A stretch of DNA of 15,528 bases from Oceanospirillaceae bacterium UBA2001 (GTDB lineage Bacteria; Pseudomonadota; Gammaproteobacteria; Pseudomonadales; Balneatricaceae), in the NCBI GenBank assembly GCA_002335115.1, contig DDCR01000062.1, positions 10,166 to 25,693 of the forward strand. Reading direction: 5' to 3'. The position numbers and the translations under genes were made by a program. Shown here piece by piece: positions 1 to 8,400 of the stretch. The notes under the pieces were generated by a model, which worked only from the letters and a program-made list of their open reading frames with translations, made no database searches and had not been told where the DNA came from. How positions within the stretch are numbered: position 1 is the first letter of the stretch; each line of letters starts with the position of its first letter.

Positions 1-180
1 TTAATGAATTTGTTGGGACTCGGTGGTTTCTGCAGCCATCAGTGTATCAATAACTTGACGCTTAAGACAGTTACCTAATCAAGCTTTCCAAGGTATCAAT
101 AAACAATTAGGTAGGGTGAAAAAGTGGGTTGGCAGGCTGATTATTAAAGGGCACAATACTCCCACATAAATTTCGTTTAG
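1..180. other. Non-coding left edge, no confident gene
   Basis: No reading frame here looks like a protein with a usable start. On the minus strand an open stretch of 25 codons ends in TAA at positions 3-1 but is closed by an in-frame TGA at 81-79 and has an ATG only 12 codons before its end, so it could at most be a gene remnant. An 8-bp perfect inverted repeat, TACCTAAT (72-79) and ATTAGGTA (106-113), separated by 26 bases, has no T-tract and is not a terminator; it could be a binding site or chance. The promoter for the next gene lies in the right half. Confidence 0.5.
129..157 (+). promoter_or_regulatory. Putative sigma70 promoter of the GDPD gene
   Basis: TTGGCA (129-134, five of six matches to the -35 consensus) is followed after exactly 17 bases by CACAAT (152-157, four of six matches to -10). 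Transcription would begin near 164, giving a leader of about 30 bases before the ATG at 193. Seen by eye only; no start site data. Confidence 0.5.
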
Positions 181-192
181 GTGATTATTTTT

Positions 193-891
193 ATGCAATT
201 ATTTGCCCATCGTGGTGTGAGCGATTTAGCGCCAGAGAACTCTATGGCAGCATTTGAACTGGCGCTATTACAGCAATCTGATGGTATTGAGTTGGACGTG
301 CGTTTGATGTCTGGGGAGGTGGTGGTTATGCATGATATTAGTGTCGACCGAACCACCAATGGAACAGGTTTAGTGCAGCAATATAGTCTTGAGCAGTGGC
401 AATTGCTTAATGCTGGGGATGGTCACGCGCCACCTAGTTTAAGACAGGTTTTAACCCTAGTGGCTGGTCGCTGTGACGTTAATATAGAGCTTAAATCGAA
501 TGATTTAGTGCATCAAGTGGCTGCAGAAATCACCTATGCAGTCGATTGCTTAAGCTTTGAACTAAAACAATTGTGCGTATCAGCCTTTGACCATCGTGTA
601 TTAATGGCGTTAAGAGGCATTTTGCCTCAAGCCAATATTGCGCCACTGATTGCTTCTTGTCCCATTACATTATCGCAGTTAGCCGCCGACATGGGTGCTG
701 AGGCGTTACACAGTGATGTGGAAACTACTGATACAGAACTGGTGCATGATGCCCATACCCGTGGTTTAGCGATAAGAGTGTATACAGTAAAGCAGGCTGA
801 GGATTTGCTGCGCTTAAAAAAAATAGGTGTCGATGCGGTGTTTGTCAACGATGTAGCGTGGGCAAGGCGTGTTCTTAATGCTGCTGTTTAA
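193..891 (+). CDS. Glycerophosphodiester phosphodiesterase
   Basis: The 232-residue product is a GDPD-family TIM-barrel enzyme (UgpQ-like) that hydrolyses glycerophosphodiesters to glycerol 3-phosphate and an alcohol, probably in the cytoplasm because no signal peptide is seen. The family signature is complete: HRG at residues 6-8, PEN at 14-16, the metal-binding E33 and D35 in GIELDV, catalytic-type H47-D48, DRTTNGTG at 52-59 and NIELK at 97-101. Its length is typical for the short bacterial type. The ATG at 193 is chosen over an in-frame GTG at 181 because AGGTG at 179-183 is a well-spaced ribosome site for it and family members start just before the HRG motif. The 3' end overlaps the convergent MFS gene by 17 bases. 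Substrate preference cannot be read from the sequence. Confidence 0.9.
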   Translation: MQLFAHRGVSDLAPENSMAAFELALLQQSDGIELDVRLMSGEVVVMHDISVDRTTNGTGLVQQYSLEQWQLLNAGDGHAPPSLRQVLTLVAGRCDVNIELKSNDLVHQVAAEITYAVDCLSFELKQLCVSAFDHRVLMALRGILPQANIAPLIASCPITLSQLAADMGAEALHSDVETTDTELVHDAHTRGLAIRVYTVKQAEDLLRLKKIGVDAVFVNDVAWARRVLNAAV

Positions 892-2059
892 GTTTTTTAT
901 AACTCCACCAGATGACCATTAACAATAAGCCTAGTAAAGGCAGTCCCATTAAGTTGATTGTTTGCCAGCTAGTGGCCAGTAGCAGCCATCCAGCAGATAA
1001 TGAAGCGATGGCTTGGGCACCAAATACCATCAGCTCATTAAAGCCTTGGGCACGGTATTTTTCTGCCTCTCGATAGGTAGTGACGATGAGTGATGTGCTA
1101 CTCACAAAAATAAAGTTCCAACCGATGCCTAAAGATACTAAACTCAGCCAATATCCAGCGACGCTTTGATTAACTTGGCTAACGCTAATGCACACCATTA
1201 ACGCCCCAATGCCTATGAGCATCATTCTTCTATGGCCATAGTGAGTGATTAAACTACCTATAAATAAAGAGGGTAAAAACATACCCACAATATGCCATTG
1301 AATAACCATGCCCGCATGGCTAATGCTATGCCCATCCACTAAATGCATGCTCACGGGTGAGGCTGTCATAATAAATACCATCAAGGCGTATGATGCAGTA
1401 GCCGCGACAACGGCTAAAATGAAATCAGGATTCTGGGTAAGTTGTTTAATACTTCTGCCTTGACCTGAAATATTTTTTTGTTTTGGTTGGGGTATGTTGA
1501 GCCAAAACAAAATCACTGCGGGTATAGCCACCATGACGGCTAAGGCAAGGTAAGATCCAACAAAAGCGCGCTGTGGAATCCAGTTTTGAGCGTACTCAAC
1601 CACATTTGGACCGACAAAAGCGCCGGCAACACCGGATAATAAAATGGCCGATATAGCCTTTGGTGCCAATTCTATGGGCACACTTTCTGCTGCCGCAAAG
1701 CGGTAATGTTGCACGAAAGCGTAGCTCATGCCCAAAGTCAAACAAGACAGGCCATAGAGCCAAAAATGGCTGTGCCATAATGCGAAAGCGCCAACTAAGG
1801 CAGACCCCGAAGCCACAATTGATGCACCAATAAAACCAAACCTGCGGCCTTTTTTACTCATTACTATGGCGGCAGGAACGGTGCCCAGTGCAGTACCTAC
1901 CACCATAGCTGCAACAGGCATGGTGGCCCATGATAGAGACGGCGCTAATTGGGCACCAATAATACCCCCTAAAAAAAATGTAACAGAGGCGCCGGCAAAA
2001 GAAAAAATGTGGGCGATAGACAATAACCACACATTTCTACTGAGTGTTGGAAAAGACAT
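875..2059 (-). CDS. MFS transporter of unknown substrate
   Basis: The 394-residue protein is strongly hydrophobic, with about twelve membrane segments in two halves split by a hydrophilic central loop (around residues 190-210, rich in K, Q and S). Each half carries a degenerate major facilitator loop 2-3 motif: MSKKGRRFG near residues 67-75 and SLITHYGHRRMM near 270-280. This is the usual size for an inner-membrane MFS secondary transporter. The substrate is not recognisable; a drug or metabolite exporter or a vitamin-type importer are both possible. The ATG at 2059 has only a weak AGG ribosome site nine bases upstream. The gene runs away from psrA and shares the divergent spacer that holds the PsrA-like operator, so PsrA control is possible but the operator is almost 200 bp from this start. 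The 3' end overlaps the GDPD gene. Confidence 0.8.
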   Translation of the reverse strand: MSFPTLSRNVWLLSIAHIFSFAGASVTFFLGGIIGAQLAPSLSWATMPVAAMVVGTALGTVPAAIVMSKKGRRFGFIGASIVASGSALVGAFALWHSHFWLYGLSCLTLGMSYAFVQHYRFAAAESVPIELAPKAISAILLSGVAGAFVGPNVVEYAQNWIPQRAFVGSYLALAVMVAIPAVILFWLNIPQPKQKNISGQGRSIKQLTQNPDFILAVVAATASYALMVFIMTASPVSMHLVDGHSISHAGMVIQWHIVGMFLPSLFIGSLITHYGHRRMMLIGIGALMVCISVSQVNQSVAGYWLSLVSLGIGWNFIFVSSTSLIVTTYREAEKYRAQGFNELMVFGAQAIASLSAGWLLLATSWQTINLMGLPLLGLLLMVIWWSYKKLKQQH

Positions 2060-2100
2060 AAAGCGAACCTAATATTTTTGCTACAAATAACCGGGTTTGA

Positions 2101-2123
2101 TGGCGTAATTACTGGCGTTATTA
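2101..2123. repeat. Tandem 11-bp direct repeat upstream of the MFS gene
   Basis: TGGCGTAATTA (2101-2111) and TGGCGTTATTA (2113-2123) differ at one base and have a 12-bp period. A further GTAATTA copy occurs at 2139-2145 and an inverted relative (AATTACC) at 2184-2190. The pair is about 42 bp upstream of the MFS start, where a regulator site would be plausible. No protein is identified as its binder, and chance in AT-rich spacer DNA is possible. Confidence 0.3.
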
Positions 2124-2229
2124 ACACGTAGCTAAAGGGTAATTAAACAGTAACCAAGCCGTGATTGTATAGCCACTCACCCGAATTACCTAATGACTAA
2201 ACCTGTGCCAATCTCTAGTGACTCTGCGC

Positions 2230-2258
2230 TTGCTAGGGCTGTGCCGTCGTGTTAGTTT
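2230..2258 (+). promoter_or_regulatory. Possible psrA promoter overlapping its operator
   Basis: TTGCTA (2230-2235) and TAGTTT (2253-2258) are 17 bases apart and resemble weak -35 and -10 boxes (four and three of six matches). The -10 box overlaps the left arm of the palindrome at 2255-2276, the arrangement expected for repression by blocking polymerase. The boxes are weak, so this is a tentative placement. Confidence 0.3.
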
Positions 2259-2276
2259 AAAACACCTGTTTTAAAC
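2255..2276. promoter_or_regulatory. Perfect palindrome, putative PsrA operator
   Basis: GTTTAAAAC (2255-2263) and GTTTTAAAC (2268-2276) are exact reverse complements separated by ACCT. The core AAAC-N4-GTTT fits the PsrA site known from Pseudomonas, remembered as (G/C)AAAC-N2-4-GTTT(G/C), except that the flanking bases are A and T. It ends 24 bp before the psrA start codon, so autorepression, as known for Pseudomonas PsrA, is the natural reading. Confidence 0.65.
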
Positions 2277-2300
2277 ATAGACCATTAGCCTTAACTTACC

Positions 2301-2954
2301 ATGACCCACGCTACCACTGACCGGATTCTTGATGCTGCCGAAGTTGAATTTGCAGCCCATGGGTTTGTAGAGACGTCTGTGAGGACAATTACGACCAAGG
2401 CCAAGGTGAATCTCGCCGCGGTAAACTATCACTTTGGTTCCAAAAAAGGTCTAATCCAAGCAGTGACAGATCGGTTTTTAGGGCCGCTTTCACAGCACTT
2501 ACAGATGCAGTTAAATACCTATGAAAGAAGTGCCCATCGGAGCCAGAATAATGAGCACGAACTGCGCATTCTGTTTAATATATTGGCGCAATCTTGCCAA
2601 TATGTAGCCCAACATAATCACCATAGCCTAGCGGTCTTTGCGCGCCTAATAAACACCGCTTATAGTCAATCTCAAGGGCACCTTCGTAAACATCTTACGA
2701 AGCAATACGGTGCTTCATTTTTGTACTTCATGAAAATTTTACGTCAATTTATGCCAGTTATGACGAACGAGCAGTTCTTTTGGCGCTTCCATTATTTGTT
2801 AGGAATGTTAGTTTTTTCTCTTTCCAGCAGTGAAGCGCTATTAGCGATTTGTGAAGGAGAATATGCAAGCCACCGAAGTTTAGATCAAATTATGGCTGAC
2901 CTAGTGCCTGTCATGGCAAGTGCAGCCCAAGCACCAATTTTAGGAGAGAGTTAA
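2301..2954 (+). CDS. psrA: TetR-family regulator, PsrA-like
   Basis: The 217-residue protein has an N-terminal TetR helix-turn-helix domain (about residues 7-53), with the recognition region around NLAAVNYHFGSKKGLIQAV (37-55), and a C-terminal ligand domain. Similarity to Pseudomonas PsrA recalled from memory runs the full length, including RILDAAE near the start, NLAAVNYHFGSKK, RFLGP after the DNA-binding domain and YSQSQGHLRKHL in the ligand domain, which makes PsrA a much better label than generic TetR. PsrA represses its own gene and fatty-acid degradation genes and is released by long-chain fatty acids; in Pseudomonas it also activates rpoS. Here the perfect palindrome 24 bp upstream supports autoregulation. 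The ATG at 2301 matches the family start but lacks a clear ribosome site, suggesting weak translation. The stop overlaps the next start as TAATG, so the channel gene is translationally coupled. Confidence 0.85.
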   Translation: MTHATTDRILDAAEVEFAAHGFVETSVRTITTKAKVNLAAVNYHFGSKKGLIQAVTDRFLGPLSQHLQMQLNTYERSAHRSQNNEHELRILFNILAQSCQYVAQHNHHSLAVFARLINTAYSQSQGHLRKHLTKQYGASFLYFMKILRQFMPVMTNEQFFWRFHYLLGMLVFSLSSSEALLAICEGEYASHRSLDQIMADLVPVMASAAQAPILGES

Positions 2955-4057
2955 TGGACATGATGGATCAGTATTTACTTAGTTTAGGTTTAGATTCCTC
3001 ACCATCAATCTTGCTGAGTAAAATATTTTTACTGGTATTCGCGGTGCTTCTATTTAACTTTTTGGTGCGTAAGCTATTTTCACAGTTTGCAGTAAAACTC
3101 CAAAAAACAGAAAACGAATGGGATGACGCATTATTAGATGTTGCTCGTAAGCCCCTAGCTTGGGGCGTTTGGGTAATCGGTATGGCATGGGTGGTGGGTA
3201 TTGTTAGCCACGCCTTTGATGCAGATACGCTTAATTTCGTCGCGACCTTGCGTGATACTTTGTTAATTATGTTGGTCTCTTGGTTTGCAGTGCGTTTGGT
3301 CAACGTGGTGGTCGCCATGTTAGCCCGCCCTGGGAAAAATAGAGATGCCTGGGACAAAACTACAGTAGAGGCCATGGGAAAGTTGGTGAAAGCGTCAGTC
3401 ATTATTACGGCCATCTTAGCCTTGATGCAACACTTTGGTTTTTCTATTTCAGGCGTTTTGGCCTTTGGTGGAGTGGGTGGTATCGCCATTGGCTTTGCTG
3501 CTAAGGACCTTCTGTCTAATTTTTTTGGTGGTTTAATGATCTATATGGATCGCCAGTTTTCAGTGGGTGACTGGATCCGTTCCCCTGACAAAGAAATTGA
3601 AGGCACGGTAGAGTATATTGGGTGGCGGATCACCCGTATTCGAACCTTTGACATGCGTCCCCTGTATGTCCCTAACGCAACTTTTGCTAATATTTCAGTA
3701 GAAAATCCCTCGCGAATGACGAATCGCCGATTTTATGAGACCTTTGGCCTGCGCTATCAGGATCAATCCAAAGTTCAGGACATCACGGTGGCAGTGAAAG
3801 CAATGTTACTCGCCCATGCCGCCATTGATACTCATCAAACTCTTATGGTTAATGTGAATACTTATAATTCTCACAGTGTGGATTTTTTTGTATACAGTTT
3901 TACCAAGACCACCCAGTGGGCTGAATTCCATGAAATTAAACAAGAACTTCTTGGATTAATTGGAGACATTGTTGCGCAAAATGGCGCGGAGTTTGCATTC
4001 CCCACACAAACTATCCAACTGTTGCCGCAACAGGAAGCAGGTGCCAACGGCGTATGA
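2954..4057 (+). CDS. MscS-family mechanosensitive channel, YnaI-like
   Basis: The 367-residue inner-membrane protein has about five membrane segments, then the pore helix and the cytoplasmic beta and vestibule domains of the MscS family. Residues around 166-205 contain SGVLAFGGVGGIAIGFAAKD and then SNFFGGLMIYMDRQF, followed by VGDWIRSP, EGTVEYIGWR, RPLYVPN, SVENPSRMTNRR and AEFAFPTQT near the C-terminus. These blocks match E. coli YnaI much better than short MscS. Such channels open under membrane tension to release ions and osmolytes after hypo-osmotic shock; low-conductance YnaI passes ions. The start at 2954 overlaps the psrA stop by one base and has GGAGAG at 2943-2948 as a good ribosome site, so the two genes form one operon. 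The 3' end overlaps the next start as ATGA. Confidence 0.9.
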   Translation: MDMMDQYLLSLGLDSSPSILLSKIFLLVFAVLLFNFLVRKLFSQFAVKLQKTENEWDDALLDVARKPLAWGVWVIGMAWVVGIVSHAFDADTLNFVATLRDTLLIMLVSWFAVRLVNVVVAMLARPGKNRDAWDKTTVEAMGKLVKASVIITAILALMQHFGFSISGVLAFGGVGGIAIGFAAKDLLSNFFGGLMIYMDRQFSVGDWIRSPDKEIEGTVEYIGWRITRIRTFDMRPLYVPNATFANISVENPSRMTNRRFYETFGLRYQDQSKVQDITVAVKAMLLAHAAIDTHQTLMVNVNTYNSHSVDFFVYSFTKTTQWAEFHEIKQELLGLIGDIVAQNGAEFAFPTQTIQLLPQQEAGANGV

Positions 4058-4650
4058 GCAAACGGCACTATATTTTTGGCTACGGTAGCCTAATTAATAG
4101 TACCAGTCGACGTTTGACTGGCATTGCGGGTGACTCTCTAGCGGTTCGAGTTCAAGGGCTCGAGCGCACTTGGGTTGGGTGGAAAGGTATGGGTATGAGG
4201 GCTGTTGCTGCACGACCTATGCTGGGGGCTTGTTGCAATGGTGTGTTATTTGAAGTGCCTGAAACTGAATTAGAAAAGTTTGATGCAAGAGAGCATCACT
4301 ATGTCAGAGTTCAACTAGATCTAGCGCAAGTTGATTACCTAGAGGGTGCGCAAGCATTGACTGTCAATGCTCAGGTATGGGTGTATTTATATAACCACCA
4401 AGAGCAAGGCTTAGTCAGTGCGCCTATCGTCCAATCCTACCTTGATGTCATTCTTTTGGGATGTCAGGAAATTAGCCCTCAGTTTACATTGGAATTTATC
4501 CAACATACGCTTAATTGGGAATACTGGCACAATGATCGTCATCGGCCCATTTATCCTCGACCTCAGTCTCATACCGAAGCTGAACAGCTAGACCAGCTAA
4601 TGGCCAAGCAACTGCCTCAAGCCTTCACTCTAAGACGTTTAGCACCGTAA
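4054..4650 (+). CDS. Gamma-glutamylcyclotransferase-like protein
   Basis: The 198-residue product has the GGCT-fold signature near its start, FGYGSL at residues 8-13, which forms the substrate-binding loop, and FDAREHHYVRV at 76-86, where E80 occupies the position of the catalytic glutamate in ChaC and GGCT enzymes (the general form is D-x-R-E-x-x-Y). This suggests a cytoplasmic enzyme releasing 5-oxoproline from a gamma-glutamyl compound such as glutathione or a gamma-glutamyl amine, but the exact substrate is not readable; it is not a clear ChaC because the rest of the protein is diverged. It starts inside the channel stop codon (ATGA overlap), so it is coupled to the psrA-channel operon. 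Its last 26 bases overlap the end of the convergent CsiV-like gene and no terminator follows. A tandem CC at residues 60-61 is notable but unexplained. Confidence 0.75.
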   Translation: MSKRHYIFGYGSLINSTSRRLTGIAGDSLAVRVQGLERTWVGWKGMGMRAVAARPMLGACCNGVLFEVPETELEKFDAREHHYVRVQLDLAQVDYLEGAQALTVNAQVWVYLYNHQEQGLVSAPIVQSYLDVILLGCQEISPQFTLEFIQHTLNWEYWHNDRHRPIYPRPQSHTEAEQLDQLMAKQLPQAFTLRRLAP

Positions 4651-5419
4651 GATCCACCAATGTGGGCGTGTCCTCAGGAGTTGCCTCTAAAACAATCTCT
4701 GCTTCTAGTATTGGCTCTGCTGGCTCATAAGGAATAATTTTAACCAAAAGTACGAGTTTAGGGTGATCTAAATAATGTAGTTCTTTGCTGCGCATCTTGC
4801 GCCTTTGGATCAGACTGTAACGCCTTTCTACTGTGGGTACCCAGCTTTGCCATGTCATTAAAGATCTGGCTTGCTCAGGCAGATCACTTTTATCGACTAT
4901 ACTTGGGAATTGGTTTAAATGTAATTGACTATGAACGTGTAAAAAACGTCCTTTACTGAATCCTAAACTCCCTTCAAGGTGATGGTGCCCGGCCCAAGTA
5001 CTGCCTGCCTTAATGTCGATCCAGTTAATGGCTTTATTACCTTGGAGGATTTGGCGCCAGCTTTGGTGCATCAAAACTTGATAGCTTTTATTATTATGGA
5101 GTGTTTGAACTTCATTGTTGAGCATGCGTTGCTCTGATGGAAGGGCTATAAATTCAACATTCTCTAGTTCGGTAAAGTCGCTTGTGTCTGGGTCAAAGGG
5201 AAGCAGAATTCGGCCCTGTGGCCAGGCTATGGAGTCTGGCCGAAATGCAAAGCTTTCCAAAGTTTCAATGTTAGCACCTCGTTTAGCGATAATGACTTCT
5301 ATTTGATACCAAGTTTCATCTTTCTCTTCTGCAGTCCAAGCCAATGTTGACTGGAGCGTTAAGAAAACGCTCAGCAACATCCAGGTGAGTTGCGAATGTG
5401 AAAAGGGTTTAGCTTGCAT
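4625..5419 (-). CDS. CsiV-family periplasmic protein
   Basis: The 264-residue protein begins with a signal peptide: a short polar start, a hydrophobic core (WMLLSVFLTLQSTLAW, about 13-28) and a likely cleavage after WTA at residue 30. The mature part opens with WYQIEVIIAKR, the hallmark start of the CsiV family, followed by a mixed beta-rich body with a conserved-looking SYQVLMHQSWRQ and GSLGFSKGRFLHVH. In Vibrio cholerae, CsiV is a peptidoglycan-associated periplasmic protein needed for PBP1A activity through its activator LpoA; whether this homologue does the same is inference. Two bases separate its ATG from the mfd stop, with only a weak ribosome site, so it is the second gene of an mfd operon, a pairing common in gammaproteobacteria. 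The family name is recognised from overall pattern and neighbourhood, not from catalytic residues. Confidence 0.75.
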   Translation of the reverse strand: MQAKPFSHSQLTWMLLSVFLTLQSTLAWTAEEKDETWYQIEVIIAKRGANIETLESFAFRPDSIAWPQGRILLPFDPDTSDFTELENVEFIALPSEQRMLNNEVQTLHNNKSYQVLMHQSWRQILQGNKAINWIDIKAGSTWAGHHHLEGSLGFSKGRFLHVHSQLHLNQFPSIVDKSDLPEQARSLMTWQSWVPTVERRYSLIQRRKMRSKELHYLDHPKLVLLVKIIPYEPAEPILEAEIVLEATPEDTPTLVDLTVLNVLE

Positions 5420-5421
5420 GT

Positions 5422-8400
5422 TTAGCTCAATTGTTTAATTAGGTCTTCCATCCGTTGGAAGCGTGTTTCTGTTTTTTCCATGGGTAAAGTAAAACGTAAA
5501 ACGGTGCCACCTTCAAGTCTAAAGTTCTTGGGCTGCATTTGTACGAGTTTGACTAACACCATGGGATCTATCTGCGTAGTCTTGGCAAACTCCATGCGCC
5601 CGCTGCTTGATGATGCTTCAATTCGTTTTACACCCATGGCTTGAGCTTTTAACTTCAAGCGATTTTGACGGAAAAGATTTTTTATTTGATCGGGTAGTAG
5701 GCCAAAACGGTCAATCATTTCCACTTGCAGCTCTCTCAGTGCACCATCATGTTCAGCATTGGCAATACGCTGATACATGACGAGGCGATTATGCACGTCG
5801 GGTAAGTATGTCTCAGGAATAAGGGCGGGCAAATGCAAATTAACTTCAGTGCCTCGAGATAAGGGTTGGTCTAAATTTGGAGTTTCCCCTTTTTTCATAG
5901 CTTCAACGGTTTGGTTAAGCATCTCCATGTATAAGCTAAAGCCAATACCCTGCATCTGGCCACTTTGCTCTTCACCTAAAAGTTCACCGGCACCACGAAT
6001 TTCTAAATCATGACTTGCTAGAGTAAAGCCTGCACCAAGGTCAGCAGTGGCTTCAATGGCTTCGAGACGTTTGGTGGCGTCTTTACTGAGTTGTTTTGGA
6101 TGGGGTGTCATCAAATAAGCATAAGCTTGATGATGAGATCGACCCACACGACCCCGTAATTGATGTAATTGTGCTAAACCAAATTTATCTGCACGTTCGA
6201 TAATAATCGTGTTAGCAGTGGGAATGTCAATGCCAGTTTCAATGATGGTTGAGCACACAAGAACGTTAGTGCGTTTATGGTAAAAATCACCCATGACCTC
6301 TTCTAGCTTGCGTTCACGCATTTGCCCATGAGCTACACTGACCCGCGCTTCAGGCAAAAGCTGGCGCAATTTTTCAGCACTATGCTCAATCGTTTTAACT
6401 TCGTTGTGCAAGTAATAAACCTGTCCACCTCGCAGAAGTTCCCGCAATATCGCTTCTTTGATGAGTTTTTTGTCATCTTGACGAACAAACGTCTTAATAG
6501 AAATTCGCCTAGCAGGGGGTGTGGCGATGATAGATAAGTCGCGCATGCCTGCCATGGACATATTTAATGTTCTGGGAATAGGCGTGGCTGTGAGGGTTAA
6601 AATATCGACTTCTGAACGTAGCTTTTTAAAGGACTCTTTTTGCTGCACGCCAAACCGATGTTCTTCATCAATAATAAGCAAGCCTAGGCGTTTAAAGTTG
6701 AGTTTACCTTGCAGGATTTTGTGGGTACCCACCAAAATGTCTAATTGGCCATTCTCAGCCTCGATCATGGTTTTATTTTGTTCAGCAGTCGTTTGGAAAC
6801 GTGACATCACTGCGACATTGACAGGCCAATTGGCAAAACGATCTCGGAGGGTTTCGAAGTGCTGCTGAGCTAGTAAGGTTGTGGGCACTAAAAGCGCCAC
6901 TTGTTTGCCACCATTGATGGCCATAAATGCAGCTCGCATGGCCACTTCGGTTTTACCAAAACCAACATCGCCACAAACCAATCGGTCCATAGGTTGATCA
7001 GCCATCATGTCACTGAGCACAGATTTAATGGTTTGTTCTTGGTCTGGTGTTTCCTCATAAGGGAAGGCGTCACAAAATGCTTGGTAACTCTCATCTGGTT
7101 TTGGAAATGCATATCCATCCCGAGCTTCACGCAGTGCATAAATATGCAGCAATTCAGCTGCTGTATCTTTAATTTTTTCTGCAGCTTTGCGTTTAGCTTT
7201 GGTCCACTGCTCGCCACCTAATTTATGTAGAGGCGCATTTTCACCACCTGAATAACGTGACAATAGTTCAATGCCAGAAACGGGAACATAAAGCGTGGCC
7301 TCATTGGCATAAAGTAATACTAAAAACTCCGCATCTTGGCCATCTATGGTCAGGCTCTGTAAGCCATTATATCGACCAACACCATGGTCTTGATGCACCA
7401 CAGCATTGCCAATGTTCAGTTCAGCTAGATCGTGAATGGCTGTATTGGGGTTTTCTGTGGCCTTATCTCGGCGTCGGCGTTGAAGTACTTTTTGCCCAAA
7501 CAGTTGTGCTTCACAGACCACCAAAAGCCGATGTTCAGGTAAGTTCAAGCCTTGTTCTAAAGGCGCAACACAGATTGCAAACTGAGGTCTTTTAGTTAGA
7601 AAATCGAGCCAATCTTCGGCGTCTTCTGGGGCCTCAGGTAGGGTCTTAAATAAGTCCAACAGTGCTTCTTTTCGGCCTGCTGATTCAGCGCAGATCAAAA
7701 CGCTTTGTTGTTGAGTTTGCAAAAGAGTGGCTAACGCTAGCAAGGGTTTAGACAATTGATTGTTAATCGCCACTAAAGGCGACTGAGCCCCTCCTAAATT
7801 ATAGCGGCCTTTATTTTGGTCTGGAGCAGTTAAAGCGCCTTCTTGAAGATCAATGATAGGGAATTGATTAAGCCCAGAAAACATTTCATCAGTGAACAAA
7901 AATAGTTGTTTAGGTGCTAATAGGGGGCGCTCAATGTCATGGCTATAATCATCATATCGGGCTTCAATATCTTGCCAAAAATGGATGGCTTGAGCTTCTA
8001 TATCACCTTGCTTTACCACTAAGGTGGATGCAGGTAAATAATCCATCAGAGTCGACATAGAGTTAAAAAATAGAGGGATATAATATTCAATCCCGGCTGG
8101 AGCATAACCTTGGCTTACATCTTGATAAACGGGGCAGGCTTTTGGGTCTAGATCAAACTGGCTGGTAAAGCTTTGCCTAAAATGGCTAATGGCGGCTTTT
8201 GTTAATGGGAACTCGCGTGCGGGTAATAAATTAAATTCGTTTATAACGGCTGTCGTGCGCTGACTATCAGCATCAAAATATCGTAAACTTTCAATTTCAT
8301 CGTCAAATAACTCGATGCGCAATGGCGCATGACTGCCCATTGGGTAGAGGTCAATTAAGCCGCCCCTTAAGGCATATTCACCTGCTTGTGATACGGTCTC

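Noticed and set aside
72..113. Inverted repeat TACCTAAT/ATTAGGTA as a terminator for an upstream gene
   Set aside because: The 26-base loop is long, the stem is AT-rich and neither side has a T-run, so termination is unlikely; kept only as a possible binding site.
2137..2190. GGTAATT/AATTACC inverted repeat as an operator
   Set aside because: The arms are short and 39 bases apart, and similar AT-rich words recur by chance in this spacer.
2968..3489. Long open frame (173 codons) on the minus strand inside the channel gene
   Set aside because: It lies wholly opposite a clearly conserved MscS-family gene, its translation is low in structure and rich in T, S, N and K, and it has no family resemblance. 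It is a by-product of the codon use on the other strand.
7257..7595. Plus-strand open frame of 112 codons inside mfd
   Set aside because: It is opposite the RNA polymerase interaction region of Mfd and has a composition (many H, W, Q) unlike neighbouring proteins.
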